A stretch of 64,000 nucleotides of DNA from Luteimonas chenhongjianii (GCF_002327105.1 NZ_CP023406.1:2232001-2296000), one strand, 5' to 3'. Counted from the stretch's first letter, positions 24,343 to 34,584 are shown. The notes: generated from the sequence alone by a model not told the origin. A program made the numbers and translations.

Positions 24343-25268
24343 GGCTTCCTCGCGATGATCGAGATCACCTGGAAATGCGGCGGTCGCTTTTCGCGGGTGA
24401 CGGTTTCCGCGCTGTGGATCTCCAGGCCGGCCTTGGTGACGAAGCGGCGCAGCTCTTTGTCCGGAAACCCGAGATTGGCATGGCCGTAGGCCTGCACCGT
24501 GCTCTCGTGGCCATGGCGATCGAGGCTCGACAGCAACAGGCGACCCCCCGGGCGCAGCACCCTGGCGGCCTCGGTGACGGCCTGCGCCGGTCGGGTGGCA
24601 TAGGTCAGTGCGTGCATCAGCACCACGAGGTCGAAGCTCGCCTCGTCGAAGGGCAGGGCATGCATGTCGCCCTCGCGGACCTCGACATTGGAGAACCGCT
24701 TGAGCCGTTCGGCCGAAGCGGCCACCACGCGCCGGCTGGCATCGAGGCAGACGTAGCGGTGCGCATGTGGTGCCAGCAGTTCGGCGAGCACGCCGTCACC
24801 CGACGCGATATCGAGCACGTCGCCGGTTTCCAGCAGGGGCAGGGCCGAGCGGGCCAGGGCTTCCCAGGTGCGCCCGGGCGAGTAGTGCCGCTCCATGTCG
24901 CCGGCCACGGTGTCGGCCCAGCTCTGGTCGGCGGCGCGCATTGCCAGCACCGCCGGCGTGCGCTCGGCGTCCTGCCGCAGCAGGGGATCGTCACTGCCGG
25001 TCGACAGCGCCTGCCAGAGCGCGCGTTGCGCAGGATCAAGCGCCGCATGATCGAAGCGGTAATAGGCGGATACCCCGGCGCGCCGGTCCCGGACGAGGTT
25101 CGCTTCCTTCAGGCGCGCCAGATGGGTCGAAACGCGCGGCTGGGCGAGGCGGGTGATCGACGAGAGCTCGGCGACCGTCAGCTCCTCGACCTCGAGCAGT
25201 GCCAGCAGGCGGACGCGCGTGGGGTCGGCAAGCACCTTCAGGCGCGCGGACCAGGCCTCGAGATCCAT
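24339..25268 (-). CDS. ArsR-type regulator fused to SAM-dependent methyltransferase fold (SahR-like)
   Basis: 309 residues. N-terminal ArsR winged helix ([39 protein letters not shown]) and C-terminal class I methyltransferase domain ([40 protein letters not shown]). No metal-binding Cys pair is seen in the HTH. First gene of an operon with both methionine synthase halves, and a strong dyad covers its own Shine-Dalgarno. This fits a SAH/SAM-sensing regulator of the methionine cycle like SahR; the domain could bind S-adenosylhomocysteine as effector instead of catalysing methylation. The start MDLEAW follows GGAG. Confidence 0.85.
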   Translation of the reverse strand: MDLEAWSARLKVLADPTRVRLLALLEVEELTVAELSSITRLAQPRVSTHLARLKEANLVRDRRAGVSAYYRFDHAALDPAQRALWQALSTGSDDPLLRQDAERTPAVLAMRAADQSWADTVAGDMERHYSPGRTWEALARSALPLLETGDVLDIASGDGVLAELLAPHAHRYVCLDASRRVVAASAERLKRFSNVEVREGDMHALPFDEASFDLVVLMHALTYATRPAQAVTEAARVLRPGGRLLLSSLDRHGHESTVQAYGHANLGFPDKELRRFVTKAGLEIHSAETVTREKRPPHFQVISIIARKP

Positions 25269-25272
25269 CAAT

Positions 25273-25296
25273 ATCTCCATATCGCGATACAGAGAT
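25273..25296. promoter_or_regulatory. 24-bp dyad operator at the start of the ArsR/metH operon
   Basis: Inverted repeat with 20 of 24 positions symmetric: perfect 10-bp core TATCGCGATA (25280-25289) flanked by ATCTC at 25273-25277 and GAGAT at 25292-25296. It overlaps the Shine-Dalgarno (GGAG, complement of 25275-25278) of the regulator gene, an arrangement expected for an autoregulated ArsR-family operator. Confidence 0.65.
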
Positions 25297-25506
25297 GATT
25301 CTCTGCGCCACCGCCGACGCGGTCAATAGCGGCCGTGCTGCGAAGGCCGCTGCAGCACGCAAGCGTGATGATCGAGATCGGGAGGATCGCACCGGCATTC
25401 GCGCCTTTCGACATGACTCATGCTGCAGTGCGCAAGTGCGATAACGGGTGTTCCCCCGGCGGGACGGCTACAATCTGCGGATTGTTTTCGACCAGGAGTT
25501 GTATCC

Positions 25507-26655
25507 GTGGAGTTCGGTTTCAGCGAAGAGCAGTTGATGATCCAGGACATCGCGCGCCGGATCGCACAGGAGAAGATCGCGCCCAGCGCCGAACACCACG
25601 ACCGCACGGGTGAGTTCCCGATCGAGAACATGCGCGTGCTGGGCGAGAACGGGCTGATGGGCATCGAAGTGTCCGACGCCTACGGCGGCGCGGGCATGGA
25701 TCCGATCTCCTACGTTCTGGCGATGATCGAGGTTGCCGCCGCCGATGCCGCGCACTCGACGATCATGTCGGTCAACAACTCCCTGTTCTGCAACGGCATC
25801 CTCACTCACGGCACCGAGGAGCAGAAGCAGACCTATGTCCGCGCGATCGCCGAGGGTCGCGAGATCGGCGCGTTCGCGCTGACGGAGCCCCAGTCGGGCT
25901 CCGATGCGACGGCGATGAAGTGCCGCGCGGTCAAGCAGGCCGATGGCAGTTATGTCATCAACGGCAAGAAGAGCTGGATCACCTCCGGGCCCGTCGCCAA
26001 GTATTTCGTCCTCTTCGCGATGACCGATCCGGACAAGGGCGCACGCGGCATCACCGCCTTCCTCGTCGATGGCACCCGCGAGGGCTTTCTCCGCGGCAAG
26101 ACCGAGCCCAAGCTCGGCATCCGCGCCTCGGCGACCTGCGAGATCGAGTTCGAGAACTACGTCGCCCAGGCGTCCGACGTGCTCGGCGAAGAAGGCCAGG
26201 GCTTCAAGATCGCGATGGGCGTGCTCGATGCCGGCCGCATCGGCATCGCCTCCCAGGCCATCGGTATCGCCCGTGCCGCGTACGAGGCGACGATCGCCTA
26301 CGTCAAGGAGCGCAAGGCCTTCGGCCAGCCGATCGGCGCATTCCAGATGACCCAGGCCAAGATCGCCGACATGAAGTGCAAGCTCGACGCGGCCCTGCTG
26401 CTGACGCTGCGCGCAGCCTGGCTCAAGGGCCAGGGCAAGCGCTTCAGCAACGAGGCGGCGATCGCCAAGCTCACCGCATCCGAAGCGGCCATGTGGATCA
26501 CCCACCAGGCGCTGCAGATCCATGGCGGCATGGGCTATTCGAAGGAGATGCCGATCGAGCGCTATTTCCGCGACGCCAAGATCACCGAGATCTATGAAGG
26601 TACCAGCGAGATCCAGCGGCTGGTCATCGCCCGCAACGAGACGGGCCTGCGCTGA
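25507..26655 (+). CDS. Acyl-CoA dehydrogenase
   Basis: 382-residue FAD enzyme introducing the alpha-beta double bond in acyl-CoA (fatty acid or branched-chain amino acid breakdown). Family signatures: GAFALTEPQSGSDATAM, GKKSWITSG, ERKAFGQPIGAFQMTQAKIADM, and the catalytic-region end RYFRDAKITEIYEGTSEIQRLVIAR with the active-site Glu in YEGTSE. It resembles short/branched-chain members. GTG start preceded by CAGGAG; TACAAT at 25467-25472 is a possible -10 box. It is divergent from the ArsR/metH operon. Confidence 0.93.
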   Translation: MEFGFSEEQLMIQDIARRIAQEKIAPSAEHHDRTGEFPIENMRVLGENGLMGIEVSDAYGGAGMDPISYVLAMIEVAAADAAHSTIMSVNNSLFCNGILTHGTEEQKQTYVRAIAEGREIGAFALTEPQSGSDATAMKCRAVKQADGSYVINGKKSWITSGPVAKYFVLFAMTDPDKGARGITAFLVDGTREGFLRGKTEPKLGIRASATCEIEFENYVAQASDVLGEEGQGFKIAMGVLDAGRIGIASQAIGIARAAYEATIAYVKERKAFGQPIGAFQMTQAKIADMKCKLDAALLLTLRAAWLKGQGKRFSNEAAIAKLTASEAAMWITHQALQIHGGMGYSKEMPIERYFRDAKITEIYEGTSEIQRLVIARNETGLR

Positions 26656-26784
26656 TCCCATGTTGTTGTTCCGTGTCAGTTCCGTGCGTATCCGCCGTCC
26701 GCGTCGCCCCTTCGGGCGCGCGGCGGCATCCGTTCCCGACCCGGCCGCCCGTGCGGCCGCGTCTGCGTGCATTTCCTTTCCCGT

Positions 26785-26811
26785 TGGCCCGCGTGAGAAC
26801 GCGGGCCTCAT
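26785..26811 (+). terminator. Hairpin between acyl-CoA dehydrogenase and NAD-GDH
   Basis: Perfect 9-bp stem GGCCCGCGT / ACGCGGGCC with a GAGA tetraloop, followed by TCATTG. The weak U-tract and its position 22 bp before the next start leave two readings: terminator of the upstream gene or a leader hairpin of the GDH mRNA. Confidence 0.5.
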
Positions 26812-26832
26812 TGCATCGGACCGTTTGTCGTC

Positions 26833-29800
26833 ATGACCTCATCCCGCAAGACAGCTGACGCCGCTTCCAAGGCCACCGCCAAGGCTGCGACCCCGAAAAA
26901 ATCCGCAACCGCCGGAAAGAAGGCCGACACTGCCTCGCGTCGCGCCGGCAGCGGCCTGCTCGATCCGATCTTCGATGCCGTGCGCCGCCTCGCCGGCAAG
27001 GATGCGCACAAGGACGCCAGCGCATTCGCCCAGGCCTTCTACCGGCGCATGACCGAAGAAGAGGTGGCCCTGCACAGCGCCGACGGCTGGGCGGCCCTGG
27101 CGGCCGATCTCTACGCCTTCGCGAGCAAGCGCAAGCCTGGCGCCGCGAACGTGCGCCTGTTCAACCCGGCGATGCAGACCCACGGCTGGGAGTCGCCGCA
27201 TACGGTCCTGCAGATCGTCAATGACGACATGCCGTTCCTGGTCGACTCGGTGACGATGACGTTGGCCGAGCAGGGCATCGGTGTCCATGTGCTCGGCCAC
27301 CCGGTGGTGTCGATCAAGCGCGACCGCGGCGGCCGCCTGACCGCGGTGGGCGAGGGCGAAGTCGAATCGGTGATGCATCTGGAGATCGACCGGCAGACGC
27401 CGGAAGACAACAAGCGCATCGAAGCGCTGGTGCGACGGGTGCTCGACGACGTGCGCGTGATCGTTGCCGACTGGCCGCAGATGCGCGAGCGGATGCTCGA
27501 GGTCGCCGGCGATCTGCCTGCGCGTTCCATTCCGGTGGCGGATGCCAACCGCGCCGAGGCGCAGGAATTCCTGCGCTGGGCTGCCAATGACCATTTCACC
27601 TTCTTCGGCTACCGCGAGTACAAGGTGCGCCGCAAGGGTGGCGACGCGCGCCTCGAGCCCGTCGAGGGCAGCGGACTGGGCCTGCTGCGTACGCCGGGCG
27701 CGGTGAAGTCGCGACCGCTCAGCGAGCTGGGCGCGGACGCGCTGCGCCGCGAAGGCCTGATCGACGCCCTGATCCTCACCAAGACCAGTGCGCGATCGAC
27801 CGTCCACCGTCCGGGCTACATGGACTACATCGGCGTCCTGCGCTACGACGCCAATGGCAATGTGACCGGCGAACAGCGCTTCGTCGGCCTCTACACCTCG
27901 AGCGCCTACACGCGCCGGCCCTGGGACATCCCGCTGGTGCGCGAACGCTTCGAGCACGTCATGAACGCGTCGGGGCTCAAGCCGACCGGCCACAGCGGCA
28001 AGGCGCTGCGGCACCTGCTCGAGACGCTGCCACGCGACGAGCTGTTCCAGTCGACGCCCGAGGAGCTGTATCGCCTGGGCACGGGCATCCTCGGCCTGCA
28101 GGAGCGCGTGCGCAGCCGCCTGTTCCTGCGCAAGGACCGTTACGGTCGCTTCTACTCGGTCCTGGCCTACATCCCGCGCGACCGCTTCAACACCGACGTG
28201 CGCCACCGCATCGAGCAGCTGCTGCGCGATGTGCTGCAGGCCGACCACGTCGACGCCAGCGTGGTGCTGGGCGAATCGCCACTGGCGCAGGTACACCTGA
28301 TCGTGCGCCCGCGTTCGGGCGTCGCCACCGACATCGACCAGGCTGCGCTCGAGCAGGCGCTGCAGGGAATCGTGCGCAACTGGCAGGACGATCTGCGCGA
28401 CGAGCTGGTGCGCCGTCATGGCGAAGCCGAAGGCCTGCGCCTGTCGAACCGCATCGGCCGGGCGCTGACGCCGGCGTACATCGAGTTCGCGTCGCCTGCG
28501 GCAGCGGCGACCGATGTCGAAAAGCTCGCCGCGACCGCCGTATCGGACGCGCTGCAGCTGAGCTTCTACACCCACCCGCTACCGACCAGCGCCGAGTCGG
28601 TGCTGCACTTCAAGCTCTATCGGCGCGATGCGCATATTCCGCTGTCGGACGTGTTGCCGGTGATGGAGAACCTGGGTCTGCGGGTGATCGCCGAGCATCC
28701 GACCCGGATCGAACTCGATGGCGCCGCGCTGTTCCTGCAGGACTTCTATGTCGAGGCGATCGCCGGCGACATCGATGTCGAAGCGCGCGCGCAGGCTTTC
28801 ACCGAAGCCTTCGACCGGGTCTGGAGTGGCGACGCCGAGAACGACGGCTTCAACCGCCTGGTCCTGGGCGCCGACCTGGACTGGCGCCAGGTCGCGATGC
28901 TGCGCGGCTACAGCAAGTATCTGCAGCAGGTCGGCGTGCCGTTCTCGCAGGCCTATGTCGAGGACACGCTCAACCGTTATCCGCTGCTGGCGCGGCTGCT
29001 GGTCGAGGTGTTCGAGGCACGCTTCGACCCGGCCACCGGCCAGGAAAGCGGCGAGCAGATCGCCGCCGGCGTTGAGGGCTTCACCGCGCAGCTGCAGGCG
29101 CTCTCCAAGGGCGACGACGCGACCCTGGCGATCCTGCGTCCGCTGATCGACGCCCGCGGCAACGACCGTGCGACCCAGTACGAAGCTGCCCGCGCCGCAC
29201 TCAAGGGGCTGCTGGACCGTGTGTCCAGCCTCGACGAGGATCGCATCCTGCGCAGCTACCTGGGCGTCATCGATGCGACCCTGCGCACGAGCTACTACCA
29301 GCGCAGCCGCGACGGCGGCCTGCTCGAGACGATCAGCTTCAAGTTCGATTCGGCGCGCGTGCCGGAACTGCCCAAGCCGCGTCCCTACCGCGAGATCTTC
29401 GTCTATGGGCCGCGCGTGGAAGGCGTACACCTGCGCTTCGGCCCGGTCGCACGTGGCGGCCTGCGCTGGTCGGATCGCCGCGAGGACTTCCGCACCGAAG
29501 TGCTGGGCCTGGTCAAGGCGCAGATGGTCAAGAACACCGTCATCGTGCCGGTGGGTTCGAAGGGCGGCTTCATCGTCAAGCGGCCGCCGGTCGGCGGCGA
29601 TCGCGACGCGCAGTTCGCCGAAGGCGTGGCCTGCTACAAGATGTTCATCAACGGCCTGCTGCAGATCACCGACAACATCGTCGACGGCAAGATCGTGCCG
29701 CCGCGCGACGTCGTCCGTCATGACGACAACGACCCCTACCTGGTGGTCGCAGCCGACAAGGGCACCGCGACGTTCTCCGACATCGCCAACGGCATCGCCC

Positions 29801-31848
29801 GCGAGCACGGCTTCTGGCTCGACGACGCGTTCGCCTCGGGCGGTTCGGTCGGCTACGACCACAAGGGCATGGGCATTACCGCACGCGGCGCCTGGGAATC
29901 GGTCAAGCGCCACTTCCGCGCGATGGGCCGCAATTCGCAGACCGAGGACTTCACCTGCGTGGGCATCGGCGACATGTCCGGCGACGTGTTCGGCAACGGC
30001 ATGCTGTTGTCGCAACACATCCGCCTGGTCGCTGCGTTCGATCACCGGCACATCTTCATTGACCCGGATCCTGACGCGGCGCGTTCGTTCGCCGAGCGGC
30101 AGCGGCTGTTCGCGCTGCCGCGTTCGAGCTGGGAGGACTACGACAAGGCGTTGATCGCCAAGGGCGGCGGGGTATGGCCACGTACGGCCAAGTCGATCCC
30201 GCTGTCGCCGCAGGCGCGCGAGGTGCTGGGCATCGGCAGCGAGGTCGAGGCACTCAGCCCGAACGAGCTGATGTCGGCAATCCTGCGTGCGCCGGTCGAC
30301 CTGCTGTGGAACGGCGGCATCGGTACCTACGTCAAGGCATCCAGCGAGCAGCACGCCGATGTCGGCGATCGCGCCAACAATGCGCTGCGCGTGGACGGCC
30401 GTGACCTGCGCTGCAAGGTAGTGGGCGAGGGCGGCAACCTGGGCATGACCCAGCTCGGCCGGATCGAAGCTGCGATGCACGGCGTGCTGCTCAATACCGA
30501 CTTCATCGACAACTCGGCGGGCGTGGACACGTCCGACCACGAGGTCAACATCAAGATCCTGCTCAATGCGGTGGTGCAGTCGAAGAAGCTGACGGTACCC
30601 GCCCGCAACAAGCTGCTGGCCTCGATGACCGACGAGGTTGCCGGCCTGGTGCTGTGGGACAACTACCGCCAGAACCAGGCGCTGAGCCTGATGGAGCGGA
30701 TGAGCGTCTCCCGCCTGGGCTCCAAGCGCCACTTCATCCGCACCCTGGAAGCGCAGGGTCTGCTCGACCGGCAGATCGAATACCTGCCGTCGGATGCGGA
30801 GATGTCCGAGCGCAAGGCCAAGGGCATGGGCCTGACGCGCCCCGAACTGGCGGTGCTCCTGTCGTACTCCAAGCTCGTCGCCTTCGACCAGATGCTCGAT
30901 TCCGACATCCCGGAAGATCCCTACCTGTCGCGCGAGTTGCAGCGCTACTTCCCGATGCCGTTGCAGAAGAAGTACGCGGACGTGATGGAAGGCCACCGGC
31001 TCAAGCGCGAGATCATCGCGACCGCGGTGACCAACACCATGATCAACCGCATGGGCGCGACGTTCCTGATGCGCATGCAGGAAGACAGCGGCCGCTCGCC
31101 GGGCGAGATCGCCAAGGCGTTCACGATCACCCGCGAGACGATCGAGGCGCGGACGCTGTGGGGCAAGATCGACGCGCTCGACAGCCTGGTGCCGGAATCG
31201 GTGCAGGTCGACGCACTGGAAGTGATCTGGAACCTGCAGCGTGCGTTCACCCGCTGGCTGCTGGCGCGCCCGGGCGCGATCCCGGACATCACCACCGCGG
31301 TCAAGCGCTATCACGACGGATTCCACGCGATCCGCGACGGCAGCCAGATCATTGCCGAAGGCCAGCGCGCCGAGCATGACGCGAGCCTGCAGGCGTGGCG
31401 CGAGAAGGGCGTACCCGGCGATCTCGCCGTGGAGCTGGCAGCGCTTCCGTACCTGGAGGCGGCCTGGGACATCATCGAGGTCGCGAGCGAGCGCAAGCAG
31501 AAGCCGGTCGAGGTCGCCCGTCTGCACTTCCGCCTTGGCGAGGCGCTCAACCTGCCCTGGCTGACGGCGCAGATCGACGCGCTGGAGGTCGACGGCCGCT
31601 GGCACGCGGTTGCCCGCGGCGTGCTGCGCGAGGAACTCGGCCAGCAGCACCGCGCGCTCGTTTCGCAGGTGCTGTCGATGCCCGGGGCCACGCCGGAAGC
31701 CAAGGTGCAGGCATGGCTGGATCGCGACGATTCCGCGCTGCGGTTCACCCTCGCCATGCTTGGCGAGCTGGCGGCGCAGAAGTCGCTCGACTATCCGACC
31801 GCGTCGGTGGCGGTGCAGCGCGTTTCGCAGCTGGTGCAGCGCAGCTGA
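26833..31848 (+). CDS. gdhB: NAD-specific glutamate dehydrogenase, large type
   Basis: 1671-residue enzyme of the 180-kDa class, deaminating glutamate to 2-oxoglutarate with NAD+. A basic, Ala/Lys-rich N-terminus (residues 1-50) is followed by regulatory ACT-like regions, then the catalytic core near 860-1250: RFGPVARGGLRWSDRREDFR, VKNTVIVPVGSKGGF, FASGGSVGYDHKGMGITARG, CVGIGDMSGDVFGNGML and VVGEGGNLGMTQLGR, which include the substrate and NAD motifs of the family. The product feeds the sucAB reaction encoded elsewhere in this window. Closed by a strong terminator. The gene symbol is tentative; the family is also called gdh2. Confidence 0.95.
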   Translation: MTSSRKTADAASKATAKAATPKKSATAGKKADTASRRAGSGLLDPIFDAVRRLAGKDAHKDASAFAQAFYRRMTEEEVALHSADGWAALAADLYAFASKRKPGAANVRLFNPAMQTHGWESPHTVLQIVNDDMPFLVDSVTMTLAEQGIGVHVLGHPVVSIKRDRGGRLTAVGEGEVESVMHLEIDRQTPEDNKRIEALVRRVLDDVRVIVADWPQMRERMLEVAGDLPARSIPVADANRAEAQEFLRWAANDHFTFFGYREYKVRRKGGDARLEPVEGSGLGLLRTPGAVKSRPLSELGADALRREGLIDALILTKTSARSTVHRPGYMDYIGVLRYDANGNVTGEQRFVGLYTSSAYTRRPWDIPLVRERFEHVMNASGLKPTGHSGKALRHLLETLPRDELFQSTPEELYRLGTGILGLQERVRSRLFLRKDRYGRFYSVLAYIPRDRFNTDVRHRIEQLLRDVLQADHVDASVVLGESPLAQVHLIVRPRSGVATDIDQAALEQALQGIVRNWQDDLRDELVRRHGEAEGLRLSNRIGRALTPAYIEFASPAAAATDVEKLAATAVSDALQLSFYTHPLPTSAESVLHFKLYRRDAHIPLSDVLPVMENLGLRVIAEHPTRIELDGAALFLQDFYVEAIAGDIDVEARAQAFTEAFDRVWSGDAENDGFNRLVLGADLDWRQVAMLRGYSKYLQQVGVPFSQAYVEDTLNRYPLLARLLVEVFEARFDPATGQESGEQIAAGVEGFTAQLQALSKGDDATLAILRPLIDARGNDRATQYEAARAALKGLLDRVSSLDEDRILRSYLGVIDATLRTSYYQRSRDGGLLETISFKFDSARVPELPKPRPYREIFVYGPRVEGVHLRFGPVARGGLRWSDRREDFRTEVLGLVKAQMVKNTVIVPVGSKGGFIVKRPPVGGDRDAQFAEGVACYKMFINGLLQITDNIVDGKIVPPRDVVRHDDNDPYLVVAADKGTATFSDIANGIAREHGFWLDDAFASGGSVGYDHKGMGITARGAWESVKRHFRAMGRNSQTEDFTCVGIGDMSGDVFGNGMLLSQHIRLVAAFDHRHIFIDPDPDAARSFAERQRLFALPRSSWEDYDKALIAKGGGVWPRTAKSIPLSPQAREVLGIGSEVEALSPNELMSAILRAPVDLLWNGGIGTYVKASSEQHADVGDRANNALRVDGRDLRCKVVGEGGNLGMTQLGRIEAAMHGVLLNTDFIDNSAGVDTSDHEVNIKILLNAVVQSKKLTVPARNKLLASMTDEVAGLVLWDNYRQNQALSLMERMSVSRLGSKRHFIRTLEAQGLLDRQIEYLPSDAEMSERKAKGMGLTRPELAVLLSYSKLVAFDQMLDSDIPEDPYLSRELQRYFPMPLQKKYADVMEGHRLKREIIATAVTNTMINRMGATFLMRMQEDSGRSPGEIAKAFTITRETIEARTLWGKIDALDSLVPESVQVDALEVIWNLQRAFTRWLLARPGAIPDITTAVKRYHDGFHAIRDGSQIIAEGQRAEHDASLQAWREKGVPGDLAVELAALPYLEAAWDIIEVASERKQKPVEVARLHFRLGEALNLPWLTAQIDALEVDGRWHAVARGVLREELGQQHRALVSQVLSMPGATPEAKVQAWLDRDDSALRFTLAMLGELAAQKSLDYPTASVAVQRVSQLVQRS

Positions 31849-31930
31849 CCGGTGGGCGGAAGGCGCGCTGCTGCGCCTTCCGCCGTCGGCGGATCTCCAA
31901 GCGGAACCGCTCCGCTTCCGGAAATCATCG

Positions 31931-31962
31931 AAGGCCCTCGCTCGCGAGGGCCTTCTTCGTTG
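31931..31962 (+). terminator. Rho-independent terminator after NAD-GDH
   Basis: 11-bp perfect stem (AAGGCCCTCGC, 2-nt loop, GCGAGGGCCTT) about 80 nt downstream of the stop, followed by CTTCGTTGT. It is the clearest transcription end between the GDH gene and nadK. Confidence 0.8.
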
Positions 31963-32053
31963 TGGTCGCCGCGTACGCGAGATTGCCGTGGGGAACGCGC
32001 CCGGACGACAGCTGCGCTAAGCTGCGCGCCGACGTTCAAGCACCGGCCCGCCG

Positions 32054-32824
32054 ATGACCGCAACGCCCCGTATCGCTTTCGTTGCCAGCCAGACCGACGT
32101 CGCCCAGAGCGCGCTCGCCACGCTGACGGCGCTGCACGGCCAGTGCGAACCGGAGGCAGCCGACGTGCTGGTGCCGCTCGGCGGCGACGGCTTCATGCTG
32201 CAGACGCTGCATCGATACGGGCATCTCGGCAAGCCGGTCTACGGCATGAAGCTGGGCACGGTCGGTTTCCTGATGAACCAGCATCGCGAGGACGATCTGC
32301 TCGCGCGGATCGCGCGCGCGGAGCCGGCGGTGCTGCGCCCGCTGGAGATGCAGGCCGAAACCGAGGCCGGCTCGACGGTCACTTCGCTGGCCTACAACGA
32401 GGTGTCACTGCTGCGCCAGACGCGCCAGGCCGCGCACCTGCGCATCGATCTCAACGGCACCACCCGGCTCGAGGAACTGGTCGCCGACGGGGTGATCCTT
32501 TCCACCGCCGCCGGCAGTACCGCCTACAACTTCTCCGCGCATGGCCCGATCCTGCCGCTGGGTGCCGGCGTGGTCGCACTGACCCCGATCGCGCCGTTCC
32601 GGCCGCGGCGCTGGCGTGGCGCGATCCTGCGCGCCGAGACACGGGTGCGCTTCCGCGTGCTCGATCCCTACAAGCGCCCGGTCAGCGTGACGGCGGACTC
32701 GCATGAAGTGCGCGATGTCGTCGAAGTGACCATCCACGAATCCCGCGAACGCACGGTCACCCTGCTGTTCGACCCGGAACACAATCTCGAAGAGCGCATC
32801 CTCAGCGAGCAGTTCGTGGTCTGA
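32054..32824 (+). CDS. nadK: NAD kinase
   Basis: 256-residue cytosolic kinase making NADP from NAD and ATP. The catalytic GGDG motif is at residues 43-46 ([10 protein letters not shown]); then [24 protein letters not shown] with the NE of the NAD site, and [20 protein letters not shown], the conserved TAGSTAY-like nucleotide motif. It is shorter than E. coli NadK because of a reduced N-terminus, as in Xanthomonas and alphaproteobacterial short forms. It heads a plus-strand run with a 5'-nucleotidase gene 53 bp downstream. Confidence 0.95.
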   Translation: MTATPRIAFVASQTDVAQSALATLTALHGQCEPEAADVLVPLGGDGFMLQTLHRYGHLGKPVYGMKLGTVGFLMNQHREDDLLARIARAEPAVLRPLEMQAETEAGSTVTSLAYNEVSLLRQTRQAAHLRIDLNGTTRLEELVADGVILSTAAGSTAYNFSAHGPILPLGAGVVALTPIAPFRPRRWRGAILRAETRVRFRVLDPYKRPVSVTADSHEVRDVVEVTIHESRERTVTLLFDPEHNLEERILSEQFVV

Positions 32825-32877
32825 ACGTCAGGCCTCGCCGATCACGGCGCAGCGCTCCCATCGCGCATAATTCGCAT

Positions 32878-33783
32878 ATGCCCGACCTGTCCGTTCCAAC
32901 CCTGACCGTCGCGATTTCCTCGCGCGCCCTGTTCGATCTTGAGGACAGCCACGCGCTGTTCGAGGCCGAAGGCATCGACGCCTACGCCGAGCACCAGCGC
33001 GCCCACGAGGACGACATCCTCGAGCCGGGCATCGCGTTCCCGCTGGTGCGCAAGCTGCTCGCCCTGAACGTGGACGCCGCCGCAGAAGCGCCGCATGTCG
33101 AGGTGATCCTGCTGTCGCGCAACTCGGCCGACACGGGCCTGCGCATCTTCAACTCGATCCAGCACCACGGGCTGACGATCAGCCGCGCCACGTTCACCTC
33201 GGGCGAGCCGGTCTGGCCCTACATCAAGCCCTTCGGCACCCAGCTGTTCCTGTCGGCGAATCCGGATTCGGTGCGCCGCGCTTTGGAGCACGGCATCGCC
33301 GCGGCCACGATCATCCCCGCGCGCGCGGCGGCGCACCGCTCCGACCAGCTGCGCATCGCCTTCGATGGCGATGCGGTGATTTTCGGCGACGAAGGCGAGC
33401 GTGTCTCGCAGGAAGGCGGCATCGAGGCCTTCCACAAACACGAGCGCGAGCGCGCACGCGAAGAGATGACCGGCGGCCCGTTCCGCGGTTTCCTCGCCGC
33501 GCTCCACGACCTGCAGGCGGCATATCCGCCCGGCAAGGACGCGCCGATCCGCACCGCGCTCGTGACCGCACGTTCGGCCCCGGCGCACGAGCGGGTGATC
33601 CGTACGTTGCGGGCCTGGGGTGTGCGCCTTGATGAAGCGCTGTTCCTCGGCGGACGGCCGAAGGGACCGTTTCTCGACGCATTCGGTGCGGACATCTTCT
33701 TCGACGACTCGCAGCACAACATCGATTCGGCGCGTCCGCACGTTGCCGCCGGACATGTGCCGCACGGCTGGTCGAATCGCTGA
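32878..33783 (+). CDS. 5'-nucleotidase (NT5C1/PF06189-like)
   Basis: 301 residues. The start LTVAISSRALFDLEDSHALF and the C-terminal half (VTARSAPAHERVIRTLRAWG, LDEALFLGGRPKGPFLDAFG, ADIFFDDSQHNID) match the HAD-like cytosolic 5'-nucleotidase-1 family, which dephosphorylates nucleoside monophosphates. The acidic DD near the end would bind Mg. The downstream gene starts 3 bp after its stop, so the two are probably co-transcribed; neighbouring nadK suggests nucleotide metabolism but does not prove a link. Confidence 0.82.
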   Translation: MPDLSVPTLTVAISSRALFDLEDSHALFEAEGIDAYAEHQRAHEDDILEPGIAFPLVRKLLALNVDAAAEAPHVEVILLSRNSADTGLRIFNSIQHHGLTISRATFTSGEPVWPYIKPFGTQLFLSANPDSVRRALEHGIAAATIIPARAAAHRSDQLRIAFDGDAVIFGDEGERVSQEGGIEAFHKHERERAREEMTGGPFRGFLAALHDLQAAYPPGKDAPIRTALVTARSAPAHERVIRTLRAWGVRLDEALFLGGRPKGPFLDAFGADIFFDDSQHNIDSARPHVAAGHVPHGWSNR

Positions 33784-33786
33784 GCC

Positions 33787-34584
33787 ATGGCGGACAAGGA
33801 CGCGCGCAGCTGGATCGGCCGCTGGCTCGACCGCTTGCGGGGCAGGGCGGCAGAGCCGCGCAAGCCCTATGTCAGGCGCCATGACGGGCTGGTCTCGCTG
33901 CAGTTCGTGCGTCGACAGACCCAGAGCCGCATGGTCGATGGCGATGCCGATCGCCTGTTGATCGACTACACCCGCACCATGTTCGGGACGCTGCTGTGGC
34001 AGCCCGCACCCGCGGTGCTGGGCCTGGTGGGGCTGGGCGGCGGCTCGCAGGCGAAATTCGCCTACCGGCACCTTCCCGATACACGCATCGTCGCGGTCGA
34101 GAACAATCCGCACGTGGTCGCGCTGCGCGGCGAATTCGGCATCCCCGAAGATGACGAGCGGTTGGCGGTCGTCGTCGACGACGGGTTCCGCTTCCTCGAG
34201 GCACGCCCCGACAGCTTCGACATTCTGCTGGTGGACGGCTACGACGCGCAGGGCATTCCCGCCGAACTGTCCACGCAGGCGTTCTATGACGCCTGCCGCG
34301 ACGCGCTGACCGGCACCGGGGTGATGGCCTGCAACCTGTACGTGCGCGATCCCGAGACCCATGTCGCCAAGCTGCGCCGAGCCTTCGGCGAAGACCGCGT
34401 ACTGGTGTTCGACGAGCCCAAGATGAGCAACCGGGTTGCGTTCGCTTGGCGCGGGCCGCTGCCGGCGCTAGACGCGCAGGGGCTGACCGAGCGCGTTCCG
34501 CTGACGATCCGCTCGTTGTTGCCCGAGGTGTTCCACCGCATGGCGGTGCGCATCGTGCGGCAGCGCACGCTGATCGGGCGGTAG
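33787..34584 (+). CDS. Spermidine-synthase-like methyltransferase-fold protein
   Basis: 265 residues. Rossmann-like SAM-fold of the polyamine aminopropyltransferase family: LGLVGLGGGSQAKFAYRHLP (glycine loop), TRIVAVENNPHVVAL (acidic end of beta 2), VVVDDGFRFLEARPDSFDIL and VDGYDAQGIPAELSTQAFYD. The gatekeeper region differs from true spermidine synthases and the protein is shorter, so the substrate is uncertain. A basic N-terminal 30 residues precede the domain. Start ATG 3 bp after the 5'-nucleotidase stop. Confidence 0.75.
   Translation: MADKDARSWIGRWLDRLRGRAAEPRKPYVRRHDGLVSLQFVRRQTQSRMVDGDADRLLIDYTRTMFGTLLWQPAPAVLGLVGLGGGSQAKFAYRHLPDTRIVAVENNPHVVALRGEFGIPEDDERLAVVVDDGFRFLEARPDSFDILLVDGYDAQGIPAELSTQAFYDACRDALTGTGVMACNLYVRDPETHVAKLRRAFGEDRVLVFDEPKMSNRVAFAWRGPLPALDAQGLTERVPLTIRSLLPEVFHRMAVRIVRQRTLIGR

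Noticed and set aside
25297..25506. SAH, SAM or cobalamin riboswitch upstream of the metH operon
   Set aside because: The regulator gene begins within a few bases of the dyad, the leader is too short, and no conserved riboswitch core was recognised.
26839..31650. Very long antisense frames opposite the NAD-GDH gene (578 and 1023 codons)
   Set aside because: His/Arg/Val-rich low-complexity translations typical of antisense frames in high-GC genes; the sense gene has clear catalytic motifs.
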